From positions 124,001 through 188,000 of the forward strand of contig NZ_FONL01000002.1 of NCBI RefSeq assembly GCF_900112895.1: a DNA stretch of 64,000 bases, in the 5' to 3' direction. A program made the translations under genes and the position numbers. The notes under the pieces were generated by a model that was not told the DNA's origin, ran no database searches, and was given only the letters and a program-made list of their open reading frames with translations. Origin of the DNA: Succiniclasticum ruminis DSM 9236 (lineage in GTDB: Bacteria; Bacillota; Negativicutes; Acidaminococcales; Acidaminococcaceae). Each line of letters begins with the position of its first letter. Positions within the stretch are counted from its first letter, which is position 1. This document shows, one piece after another, positions 33,181 to 41,400 of the stretch.

Positions 33181-33219
33181 AAAAAAAGAAGTCCCGGTTA
33201 TTTCTGTCAATCCCGGGAC
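33181..33219 (-). terminator. Intrinsic terminator, minus strand
   Basis: GTCCCGG and CCGGGAC pair; on the minus strand a TTCTTTTTTT run follows. It ends transcripts from the LRAT-domain gene. Bases 33220-33470 show no other feature. Confidence 0.75.
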
Positions 33220-33470
33220 AGCTGCGATTTTGTGTTTATTTTTCAATTAAATTATTGCCATATCTCAGGCTTGGTTTTGCCATATCAGAACATGTAAATA
33301 TATTTTTATTGGGAATGTTGCACTGTTTATTAAATTCAATTTAATTTCCCGGCTTTTATCGCGTTCCCGGACGTTATTACGGTTTATAACAAAACCGGTA
33401 CTGACAGGATTCTTCACATACAGGACATGGTGCGTAAAAGGGCAGGGCCGGTCTGAAGGAATAAGTATGG

Positions 33471-33971
33471 TCACACATCCTGTATCAAGGAAAGGAGCCC
33501 GTTCTCCAGCTTTTTGACCTGACTTGACTCGCTGATGTTAGTCCTGCACCAGAGGGCGAAATGCTCACAGTTGTTGCCCACAAGGTCATACTGCCGTTCC
33601 CCCAGCCGCTGATAGGCTCGTTCCACGGTCTCCTTTTTGGTAAACAGGTGATACCCCCTGATCCTGCAATGTTTGGGGAATTTGCAGATAAAATACTGCC
33701 CGGCCCCGTCCAAAAACTGTTCCATGGACGTTTTATGAATCGAAATATCATCACCGAAATCCCCGTCCCGGTTAGAGTAGTGGATGACTTCGCCGTTCCC
33801 GGCATAAACACCGTAATGCCGGTACAGGTTAAAGTTCCTTTCCACAAAAATCACATCTCCGGGACGGATCTGTTTCTCCGGTTCCGTTTCCTGCGGTATG
33901 GTTTCCTCCGTATCATCATCCAAAAATAATGCCGCAGCCAGTAAAATCAAAAGCTTTAAAATTATAATCAC
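33471..33971 (-). CDS. LRAT-domain (lecithin-retinol acyltransferase-like) protein
   Basis: 166 residues if begun at GTG 33971. N-terminal hydrophobic segment (IIILKLLILLAAALF) is a membrane anchor or signal. LRAT/NlpC-P60-type domain: GDVIFVERNFNLYRHYGVYAGNGEVIHY with the catalytic His, and YDLVGNNCEHFALWC with the NCEHF Cys. Such proteins are acyltransferases, phospholipases or peptidases. The only good ribosome site (AAGGAGGG, 33971-33978) is too close to GTG; ATT or ATA codons at 33962-33968 are better placed. A longer frame to 34055 crosses a hairpin and is unlikely. Confidence 0.75.
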   Translation of the reverse strand: MIIILKLLILLAAALFLDDDTEETIPQETEPEKQIRPGDVIFVERNFNLYRHYGVYAGNGEVIHYSNRDGDFGDDISIHKTSMEQFLDGAGQYFICKFPKHCRIRGYHLFTKKETVERAYQRLGERQYDLVGNNCEHFALWCRTNISESSQVKKLENGLLSLIQDV

Positions 33972-34210
33972 CCTCCTTAATGAAAGTAATAAGCCCCGGC
34001 CTTTACGGCCGGAACTTTCTAAGTTCCTATGTTCCTTTATACAAGGGGCCAGCAATTGTCTGGGCCATAACTATAATATCTTTTTAAAAAAGCGGAATTA
34101 TACAACAGGTCTGCCCTGAACAGCTTTCCTGAACTTCAGGATCACTGTTGCCGGACCGGAAAACCGCAGATCAGCTTTTTTCAGGTTACGGGAAACAACA
34201 TAAAAATAAA

Positions 34211-34229
34211 GGTATGTACAGGACATACC
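34211..34229 (+). promoter_or_regulatory. Perfect operator-like palindrome
   Basis: GGTATGT-ACAGG-ACATACC, a 7-bp perfect inverted repeat with a five-base centre, located 36 bp before the start of the HTH gene. It suits autoregulation by that protein; untested. Confidence 0.55.
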
Positions 34230-34264
34230 CTGAACCAAAAAGAACAATTAGGGAGGAATGTGTT

Positions 34265-34462
34265 ATGAGCCGGACTATAGACAAACTGTTAATTACCGTA
34301 GTGGAGGCGGCATACTATCTGCACTACAGCACGCAGTACGTTTACAATCTGCTGAAAGAAGGAAAACTTCGTTACAAAAAGAAGGGGAGGGATTACCTGA
34401 TCTTTTCCGAAGACGTTGAAAATTATGCGAAGTCTACGCTTCTCAGGAAAAGACCGGGATAA
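34265..34462 (+). CDS. Small excisionase-family helix-turn-helix protein
   Basis: 65 residues from ATG at 34265, GGGAGGA site eight bases upstream. The HTH_17 pattern is clear: LITVVEAAYYLHYSTQYVYNLLKEGKLRYKKKGRDYLIFSEDVENY. Such winged-helix proteins act as excisionases or small regulators of mobile elements. Because an excisionase-like gene lies near the element boundary and no integrase is in view, either role is possible. Confidence 0.78.
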   Translation: MSRTIDKLLITVVEAAYYLHYSTQYVYNLLKEGKLRYKKKGRDYLIFSEDVENYAKSTLLRKRPG

Positions 34463-34579
34463 CTGTCTGCTCCCCGCAGGCATTTTTGCGGAATTTATGA
34501 TAATGCCGGAAGGTCCGTTTTAATAATTGTTTTATGATGCAACATATTTAGTAAAAACCCGGAAGGAGGTAAGATAATC

Positions 34580-34762
34580 ATGTTTAGTGAATACGGGGAT
34601 ATTTTAAGTGTCGAAGACGTGATGGAGATATTGAACATTGGGAAAAATGCTGCCTACAGACTATTCCGGGACAAAGCAATACGGTGTTTCCGTATCAACG
34701 GCAGATGGAAGATCCCAAAGCAGTCCCTTATGGAATATGTGGAAGAACAGCGCAGAGCCTGA
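34580..34762 (+). CDS. Small excisionase-family helix-turn-helix protein
   Basis: 60 residues, GGAAGGAGG site. ILSVEDVMEILNIGKNAAYRLFRDKAIRCFRINGRWKIPKQSLMEYV fits the HTH_17/excisionase pattern. It is related in type to the gene at 34265 but not closely similar. Next to the minus-strand array of four paralogues, it is a candidate regulator of that array. Confidence 0.75.
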   Translation: MFSEYGDILSVEDVMEILNIGKNAAYRLFRDKAIRCFRINGRWKIPKQSLMEYVEEQRRA

Positions 34763-34804
34763 ACAAACTATCCAAACCTACAGGGCAGGAAGTGTCCTGC
34801 TTTA

Positions 34805-34885
34805 AAACCATTGCGGTCAATCTCTCGACGAGGCTTTGCCTTATGGGGCACGCCTTCGTCCGCCCGAAACCGACCGCAATGGTTT
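34805..34885. repeat. Long nested inverted repeat
   Basis: AAACCATTGCGGTC (34805) and GACCGCAATGGTTT (34872) are perfect 14-bp arms, with a second imperfect stem inside (CGACGAGGC/GCCTTCGTCCG). No open frame fits. It resembles a structured RNA or a site-specific DNA hairpin; nothing further can be concluded. The rest of 34763-35050 shows no feature. Confidence 0.5.
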
Positions 34886-35052
34886 ATGCATCCGGCAGGT
34901 CTGTCAGGCACCCGGGCCAACGGACCCGAACGAAAACGGCCTATATCAAATCAACGCGAGAATAATATAAAGATAAAGCAGGATACCGGGTTGTCTTACA
35001 GGTATCGTAATACCGGCCGGGAACCGATCAAAAAACTACGCATCAACAAAAC

Positions 35053-35083
35053 TAAAAAAGGCCAGCCCGGTAAAGGGCTGGCC
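35053..35083 (-). terminator. Terminator of paralogue D
   Basis: GCCAGCCC and GGGCTGGC form an 8-bp stem, followed on the minus strand by a six-T run. Confidence 0.85.
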
Positions 35084-35095
35084 GGCATTGTCCTG

Positions 35096-35533
35096 TTATG
35101 AATTCCGCATGTATTCTTCGATAAGCTCCATCTGGTAACGGTCACTGTAAATCTGCAGTCCCGCCTTGTAAAGCAAAAGCGATGCGTTTTTGCTGACAGG
35201 AAAGCTGTTTTCGCCGTACTCAAAGCAGTAGGCAAGTTCCGATGCGAAGTCAGCGGCGCCGCTTCCTGATGAGACTGCGGAATAATTTCCTGCGTAATAA
35301 AACCAGACGGTGTTGAACAGCAGTTCCGTTTCGGAATTGTCTTTCCCGTATGTCGCTTCCGCCAGCGAAGAGTAAATATCGGCATCCTTGCCCCTGATCG
35401 CATTGTTGATCTCCCTGATTACCCACGCGGCAGGATGGCCGAGGTTTGCAAGGTGCGAGATGCGCCTGTCGGACGGCCTGAAGGGGTTAAAGCGAAGTCC
35501 CATGAAATCTTTGTCAATCATTCCGGTGTACAT
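35096..35533 (-). CDS. Paralogue D of the ~130-aa family
   Basis: 145 residues, AAGGAGG site. Shares with the genes at 35754, 36386 and 37008 the pattern LxxxGHPAAxVIxxInxAixGxxxDI, a central WFYYxG, and LAxxFxxGxxxFPV at the C-terminal side (here WVIREINNAIRGKDADIY; TVWFYYAGNYSAV; CFEYGENSFPVSK). Mostly helical, cytoplasmic, no catalytic motif. Family unrecognised. It is a self-contained transcription unit with its own promoter and terminator. Confidence 0.7.
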   Translation of the reverse strand: MYTGMIDKDFMGLRFNPFRPSDRRISHLANLGHPAAWVIREINNAIRGKDADIYSSLAEATYGKDNSETELLFNTVWFYYAGNYSAVSSGSGAADFASELAYCFEYGENSFPVSKNASLLLYKAGLQIYSDRYQMELIEEYMRNS

Positions 35534-35621
35534 ACATTTTCCTCCTTTGTCGGATCCTACGTATTACAAGCCATACGGCTTTAAACAAAGCGTCCTTCTG
35601 CCGTATGACAGCTTTGTATCC

Positions 35622-35667
35622 ATAGTATCAGATGTAAGACACGGAATTCGCCGCGAGGATGTTTTTT
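35622..35667 (-). promoter_or_regulatory. Promoter of paralogue D, shared architecture
   Basis: On the minus strand: A6 tract and CATCC, six bases, CGAATT (35645-35650), 17 bases, TACTAT (35622-35627). Same geometry as the greA promoter. Confidence 0.65.
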
Positions 35668-35704
35668 CCAAAAGTGCAATACTACAGAGTATTACAAAAT
35701 AATA

Positions 35705-35726
35705 AGCCGGCATCATTGATGCCGGC
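35705..35726 (-). terminator. Terminator of paralogue C
   Basis: GCCGGCATC and GATGCCGGC pair perfectly across a four-base loop. The minus-strand tail (TTATTTTGTAAT) is T-rich. Confidence 0.7.
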
Positions 35727-35753
35727 CGGATTTTAAATTTTACATTTCATGTG

Positions 35754-36158
35754 TTACATAAAGTACTTAGTATAAATCATCGCATCGTGAGCCAGCTTGT
35801 TGGAAACCTTGATGCTTTTTGGGAAGTTGTCTTCACCGGTCGCAAACGCATTTGCCAGCATCATCAGGAAATCCCCAATGTCGTCCCACTGTGAAAACGT
35901 TCTTTCCCTGCCTGAGAAGTTATACCAAATTTCTTTAAAAAACTCTTCATTTCCATATTCATCGCCGAAATCCTTTTCGGCCTTGATTATAACGGCAAGG
36001 ATGTTGACCTGGTTCCCGTTCATGGCCTGATAAATTGCGTCCACAACGCAGGAAACGGGATCGCCCATAGCAGCAAGGCAATTGACCACGCTGATATATT
36101 CATGGGAGGAATTGCGTTGCGTTTTATCCAGCAGCTCTTCTTTTGTTTTCTTGTTCAT
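35754..36158 (-). CDS. Paralogue C of the ~130-aa family
   Basis: 134 residues from ATG at 36158, which has AAAGGAG upstream; the longer frame to 36227 crosses the promoter and is unlikely. Family pattern: LAAMGDPVSCVVDAIYQAMNGNQVNILAVI, FFKEIWYNFSGRERTF, LMMLANAFATGEDNFP. Divergent member with GDP in place of GHP. Function unknown. Confidence 0.7.
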   Translation of the reverse strand: MNKKTKEELLDKTQRNSSHEYISVVNCLAAMGDPVSCVVDAIYQAMNGNQVNILAVIIKAEKDFGDEYGNEEFFKEIWYNFSGRERTFSQWDDIGDFLMMLANAFATGEDNFPKSIKVSNKLAHDAMIYTKYFM

Positions 36159-36206
36159 AGTAAAAACTCCTTTATAAAATATTTGCCGGTGCCGGCATCT
36201 GCATAA

Positions 36207-36252
36207 ATTGTAATACATTCGTATCACACAATTCTTTTTAGGGAGTTTTTTG
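36207..36252 (-). promoter_or_regulatory. Promoter of paralogue C, shared architecture
   Basis: On the minus strand: AAAAAACTCC, six bases, AGAATT (36230-36235), 17 bases, TACAAT (36207-36212). Confidence 0.65.
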
Positions 36253-36345
36253 AAAGAACAAAATCAAAAAAGTAATACAGTAATTAAAATTCATTGCGCA
36301 GAAGCATACAGAACCTGACCCACTGTAATACAGCGGGAAAACAAC

Positions 36346-36374
36346 AAAAAAAGCCAGTGCGTTTCAGCACTGGC
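36346..36374 (-). terminator. Terminator of paralogue B
   Basis: GCCAGTGC and GCACTGGC form an 8-bp stem; a seven-T run follows on the minus strand. Confidence 0.85.
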
Positions 36375-36385
36375 CTAGACTGCAA

Positions 36386-36799
36386 CTACGCGATAATACC
36401 GCTCCAACTGACAGAACGTCTTACGTCTTTCATAATTACGCAGGACAGTTCTTTGTGTACCGGAAAACCGTTGGACCCTTCAAACAGGGATTTTGCCAGT
36501 TTGTAAAGGAATTCACTTACAAAAGTAAAATCGGTAAATTCATTGTCCTGCCCTGTAAAGTAAAACCAAACCTGATTATACAGCGTCCCGTCACCGTATA
36601 CGTTATCCACATCATCAAGTGCCTTGAACACCGCATTCATAATGTCTGTGTTGTTACCATTCATTGCATCAATGATCGCTTTGATTACTTTCGCCGCGGG
36701 ATGTCCCGCACCTGCAAGGGTCTCGATCACTTCATCGGTCTGACCGGTGTGGCTCCGGTCTGTTTTTACAAAAATTTCCTCATACATCAGGTCTTCCAT
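36386..36799 (-). CDS. Paralogue B of the ~130-aa family
   Basis: 137 residues from ATG at 36799, GGGAGGG site. Clear family features: LAGAGHPAAKVIKAIIDAMNGNNTDIM, LYNQVWFYFTGQDNEF, LYKLAKSLFEGSNGFPVHK. Mostly helical. Own promoter and terminator. Function unknown. Confidence 0.72.
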   Translation of the reverse strand: MEDLMYEEIFVKTDRSHTGQTDEVIETLAGAGHPAAKVIKAIIDAMNGNNTDIMNAVFKALDDVDNVYGDGTLYNQVWFYFTGQDNEFTDFTFVSEFLYKLAKSLFEGSNGFPVHKELSCVIMKDVRRSVSWSGIIA

Positions 36800-36850
36800 A
36801 AAAATCCCTCCCATAAACACTGTTATTACGCAGTAACCTGCGTTGAAGTA

Positions 36851-36898
36851 ATATTATCATCACCACAGTCCCATGTTCGGCATAAGGAGTTTTTTTGA
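36851..36898 (-). promoter_or_regulatory. Promoter of paralogue B, shared architecture
   Basis: On the minus strand: AAAAAAACTCC, six bases, CGAACA (36874-36879), 17 bases, TAATAT (36851-36856). Confidence 0.65.
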
Positions 36899-36964
36899 AA
36901 AAGCCACCAAAAAACGCAAAAAGAAAGTGCCGGCACATCCGGCACACCCCGCACAGTCAAACAC

Positions 36965-36995
36965 AAAAAAGAAGGCCGGCGCACAATGCGCCGGC
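36965..36995 (-). terminator. Terminator of paralogue A
   Basis: GCCGGCGC and GCGCCGGC pair across five bases, followed on the minus strand by CTTCTTTTTTG. Confidence 0.8.
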
Positions 36996-37007
36996 CCGGC
37001 ATAATAA

Positions 37008-37400
37008 CTAAAACAGCTTTCCCGCCGACTGGTAAAGCAGCTTCGCGGTTCTTTTGTTGACCGGGAAATCATCCGATCCGCTGTCAAATGCTTCGGCCAG
37101 ACTTCCAAGAAAAACCCAGGGATCATGGCCCAACAGGAAAACCGCTTCCTTTCCGGAGTAATACCGCCAGATATCCTGAAAAAGTACTGATTCATCACCG
37201 GCGTAATCTGCATCGCGTAACACAGAGACTAACGAACAGAGAATGTCTTTATAACCGCCCCGCAAAACTGCGTTAAGATCGGTTATCACCTTGGCCGCCG
37301 GGTATCCTGATCTTGCCAGTTGCTCGATGACAGCATCCGGATACTTTACCGGGTCATACTTCGCTTGTCTGAACATTTCCTTCATTTCCAACTGATTCAT
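37008..37400 (-). CDS. Paralogue A of the ~130-aa family
   Basis: 130 residues, AAGGAGG site. Family pattern: LARSGYPAAKVITDLNAVLRGGYKDIL, LFQDIWRYYSGKEAVF, LAEAFDSGSDDFPVNK. Closest in layout to paralogue B. Farthest gene of the four in the array, next to the element boundary. Confidence 0.72.
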   Translation of the reverse strand: MNQLEMKEMFRQAKYDPVKYPDAVIEQLARSGYPAAKVITDLNAVLRGGYKDILCSLVSVLRDADYAGDESVLFQDIWRYYSGKEAVFLLGHDPWVFLGSLAEAFDSGSDDFPVNKRTAKLLYQSAGKLF

Positions 37401-37444
37401 TTTTTCCTCCTTCGGATCAAACCTGCTGTTTTCCAGCTGATACT

Positions 37445-37491
37445 AGACTATCAGCATCACGGACGGGTTTTCCTTTGACGGAGGTTTTTTT
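37445..37491 (-). promoter_or_regulatory. Promoter of paralogue A, shared architecture
   Basis: On the minus strand: AAAAAAACCTCC, six bases, GGAAAA (37468-37473), 17 bases, TAGTCT (37445-37450). The AT-rich bases from here to 37786 hold only a GGGCA/TGCCC hairpin (37762-37779). Confidence 0.65.
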
Positions 37492-37786
37492 AAAGCACAG
37501 CAAATATGACAAAATACAGTACCCGGCACATTTGACACAGCCAGCACAAATGGTATAATAACCATAAACAATTAATAAATATACAACAGCCAAAAGAGCA
37601 GATTCCGGCAAAAAAATGAATATGGCAGTAAAACCGTCGTACCGGAACCGGTACTTTTTTTTCATAAAAATCAGCCGGATTTATACCTGTGTGTTTGAAT
37701 TTAGAATTAATTACATATCTGCAGGAAGCCGCGTTTTAACTAGGTTTAAACACGTTTTTAAGGGCAAAAAAAACTGCCCGGGATAG

Positions 37787-38017
37787 CTTGGGGTGGAAGA
37801 GGTCGCTAGTTCAAATCTAGTCGCTCCGACCAATTAAAAAAAGACGGGAATCCGCACAGTGAGCGGGTTCCCGAATTTTTTATATTTAACTGCAATTTAC
37901 ACAATTCTCTTTGATTATATCTAATAGATATAACTCGTCCCAAAATCGTCCCAATTTGGTAAAAATAATGCTTTATAATTTCGTCTAACTGCAAGGAATT
38001 TTAAACAGTTAAAAATT
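37787..38017. repeat. Attachment-site-like repeat, left copy (tRNA 3' end plus integrase remnant)
   Basis: Bases 37787-37832 read as the 3' end of a tRNA: T-arm GCTAG-TTCAAAT-CTAGT, acceptor strand CGCTCCG, A, CCA; this acceptor fits tRNA-Pro. A terminator hairpin (CGGGAATCCGC/GCGGGTTCCCG) follows. On the minus strand, a frame ending at 37886 (WDELYLLDI...NCS) may be the 3' end of a tyrosine integrase. The unit recurs, diverged, at 46711-46932. Together they look like old attachment sites. Confidence 0.6.
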
Positions 38018-38084
38018 TCTAATTAGTCTATGCGGAATAGCTCGTTCAAAATTATTAATTAACATTTATTTAGGGCAGGTTGTC

Positions 38085-38112
38085 TTGATAATTTACTGAT
38101 TAATGATAAAAT
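38085..38112 (+). promoter_or_regulatory. Possible promoter of the adhesin gene
   Basis: TTGATA, 16 bases, TAAAAT, followed by a second similar AT-rich repeat (GATTATTGATAAAATAATA). Gives a leader of about 330 nt. Confidence 0.4.
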
Positions 38113-38310
38113 AATACTACAGATTATTGATAAAATAATAACGATAATAATTAAGTTGATGTGTCGTAAAAGATTGGGGTGAAAAGGAATGGTTGTTTTG
38201 CATTTTTCAAAACAAAGCAGAACAGAAGCTAACTATACCCTCTTGCCCCTGTGCGGCGGCAGTCGCTTTCGTGTTGCCGCGCCTGCTGAAACCATACACA
38301 CGATGTACCT

Positions 38311-38356
38311 GTCGGGTAAAGGGACAACGATGTCCTTTCGCCTGACTTTTTATTTT
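38311..38356 (+). promoter_or_regulatory. Attenuator-like hairpin in the adhesin leader
   Basis: GTCGGG.AAAGGACA-type arms (38311-38326 with 38331-38346) form a long stem with a four-base loop, followed by TTTTTATTTT. It looks like an intrinsic terminator within the 5' leader, upstream of the GGAGG site at 38438-38442. Leader attenuation of a costly surface protein is plausible. Confidence 0.45.
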
Positions 38357-38448
38357 GGATTAATTGGTGCTGTTGTGTTTCATCGAAGGTTGTGCAACAG
38401 CAGAGCAAAAGATAAAATAAAAAATGAAATAGATTCTGGAGGCGCAAC

Positions 38449-41400
38449 ATGAACCGAATTTACAAAGTAATCTGGAGTAAAACGAAACATTGTTACGTGG
38501 TAGTGAGCGAACTGGCGAAACGGCACGCCAAGGGCGGAAACGCGGGCGGTTGCCGCATGATGACGGTCCGAGTTCTGAGCACGCTGCTGTTGGGCGCGTA
38601 CCTGGTGGGCGGCTACAGCTTGCCCTCGGCGTGGGCGGACGGTGAGTCGCAAGACGTAGGCACACGGACTGAGGGAATTACACGCACATCAACAGATGCA
38701 ACGAATCCGGTAATTTACACCACAAAAATAGAAAATAGCCTTACCGTAACAAGTGATGGTAAAGTGCAATGGGGTAACGGTACGCAAGCACTGGGCGATT
38801 ATTCCACGGCGTTTGGTAATAATACAACAACGGCAGCGGTGACGTCGTTAAAATATAGGGATCCTTATAATAATGACTGGACGGAAGCGAAGATTATCAC
38901 TAAAAATTCTGACACAGGTCTTAAATATGTAATTGTTGAGGCTGCCGATCCTAACAAAGAACTATATTTTTCCTATTTCGACACCGAAGAAGCGGCAATG
39001 AATGAGATTGCGCGTGAAGGCAAGATCACTGGCGGGTATGGCGCGACTGCTTTCGGTCTGCAGTCGGAAGCGAAAGGCTCACATTCTACCGCCTTTGGCG
39101 TTCAAACGGTAGCCGAAGGGACCGGCGCTACCGCGTGGGGTCGCTATGCGAAAGCTACAGGCGATTATTCCACTGCCTGGGGATTCAACACAGAAGCAAT
39201 TAATGATAAATCCACAGCTTTTGGTGATAACACTATAGCCGGCGGCAAAATCGCTACCGCCTGGGGTAATAAAACAGCAGCCGGAGGCAGGACTTCCACC
39301 GCTTTCGGTAGTGAGACAGTAGCGCTGACAGAAGGTGCTACCGCCTGGGGCAACAATACGAAAGCCGGCAAGTGGACATATGCAGGTCACGATGTTTTTA
39401 TTAAAAAAGAAGGAGATGGACGTTACCACATTATAGATGAATACGGTAATTCGGGTAGTAATGGGTTACCTGGTCAAACTTTTGTAAGCTATGATGCAGC
39501 TTATGAGTATATATCATCGCAGGGAACGGTGAAGGGCGTCTATGCAACCGCCTGGGGTAACGGCACGAAAGCCGAAGGCGATTATTCCACTGCCTTTGGT
39601 AATTATACAAAAACGGCGGCGGTGACATCGATTGAATATAACGGGATTGTTAAAAAAGTAAATGAAGAAAAATATGCAATTGTTGATGCTAACAATCCTG
39701 ACGTAATACTATCTAATGGGTATTTCGATACCGAAGAAGAGGCAACGAAAGAGCTTAGGCTTAACGCCACGATCACCGGCGGGTATGGTGCGACGGCTTT
39801 CGGTCTGTACTCGGAGGCAAATGGCGCACATTCCACCGCTTTTGGCGTTGGAACAACAGCCAGAGGAACCGGCGCGACGGCTTTTGGTTTCAAAACCATT
39901 GCCAACGGCGATAACTCCACGGCGTTCGGTTCTGGTACTAGAGCCAGCGGCGCTAACTCCACGGCGTTCGGTTCTGGTACTACAGCCAGTGACATGAATG
40001 CCACGGCTTTTGGTTCCAGGACCATTGCCAGCAGCGATAACTCCACGGCCTTTGGTGCTGGTACTACAGCCAAAGGTGAAAGCTCCACGGCGTTTGGTTC
40101 TGGTACTACAGCCAGCGGTGTATACTCGACGGCGTTCGGTGAAGGTACTTTAGCCGACGGCTCCCACTCCACGGCATGGGGAGATTATACCCAAGCACTT
40201 AGTCATAAATCCACAGCTTTCGGTGATCATACTACAGCCGGCCACGATAATGCTACCGCCTGGGGTTACGAAACAACAGCCGGAGACAGGACTACCACGG
40301 CCTTCGGCGATAATACAGCAGCGCTGATGGAAGGCGCTACCGCCTGGGGCCACAATACGAAAGCCGGCAAGTGGACGGTTAAAGATGATACGGGTAAAGT
40401 CCACGATCTGATTATTGAAACATATACTGATCATAATCCTACTGGAGATTCCATAAGGTACGCGGTTAAATATGCTGAAAATAAAGGTACAGATGACGTG
40501 TTCATTGGAGGACAGAATAGTTATACTGATGCTTATGAGGCGTTAAAAGGGCGTGCGTCAACAGACCCGTACGTAACGATGCAGGGTAACTATGCCACCG
40601 CCTGGGGCAACGGAACAGAAGCCGAAGGCGATTATTCCACCGCTTTTGGTAATTATACAAAAACAGCGGCGGTGACGTCGTTTAAATATTACGGGACGGA
40701 AGCGAAGGTCGTTTCTGAAGTAGTTGTGGTTAAGGACGCAAACGGCAATCCGGTAATGATAACAGATCCGGGCAATCCGGAATCTGGTGAAACGATACCT
40801 GCAACTGAATTAAAATATACAATTGTTAACGCTGATAATCCAGAAATAAAGCTATCAGGCACTTATTTCGATTCCGAAGATGCGGCAATGAACGAGATTG
40901 TGCAAAACGGCACGATCACCGGCGGGTATGGGGCGACGGCTTTCGGTTTGCTCTCGGAAGCGAAGGGCGCGCACTCCACCGCTTTTGGCGTTGGAACGAC
41001 AGCTGAAGGAATCGGTGCTACTGCGTGGGGCAACGGAGCGCAAGCCACAGGCGATTATTCTACGGCGTTCGGTAACGGTTCTGTTGCGAATGCATCCAAT
41101 TCCCTGGCAGCGTTGGGCGGTACGACAGCAGAAGATGCGGTGAACTCGCTGGCGGTGGGGTTAGGCGCACAGACAACACTGCCTGACTCAATTGCTTTAG
41201 GCAGTGGTGCTGTCGCAGACCGGGCGAAGTATGATGGGACGGACAATAAATATACGGCATATTTGGGCGATGAGACAGGCGAAACAAAAACTGGTTCTGC
41301 ATGGAGAGCTACCGCAAACGCCATTGCAATCGGTGATATTGACACCACTGACGATACAAAATCAGTCACCCGCCAGATCATCGGCGTGGCTGCAGGTACC

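Noticed and set aside
37417-37665. 82-codon minus-strand frame
   Set aside because: Overlaps the promoter of paralogue A, has poor codon use and no ribosome site.
38189-38452. 87-codon frame before the adhesin
   Set aside because: Runs through the leader hairpins and into the adhesin start without protein-like composition.
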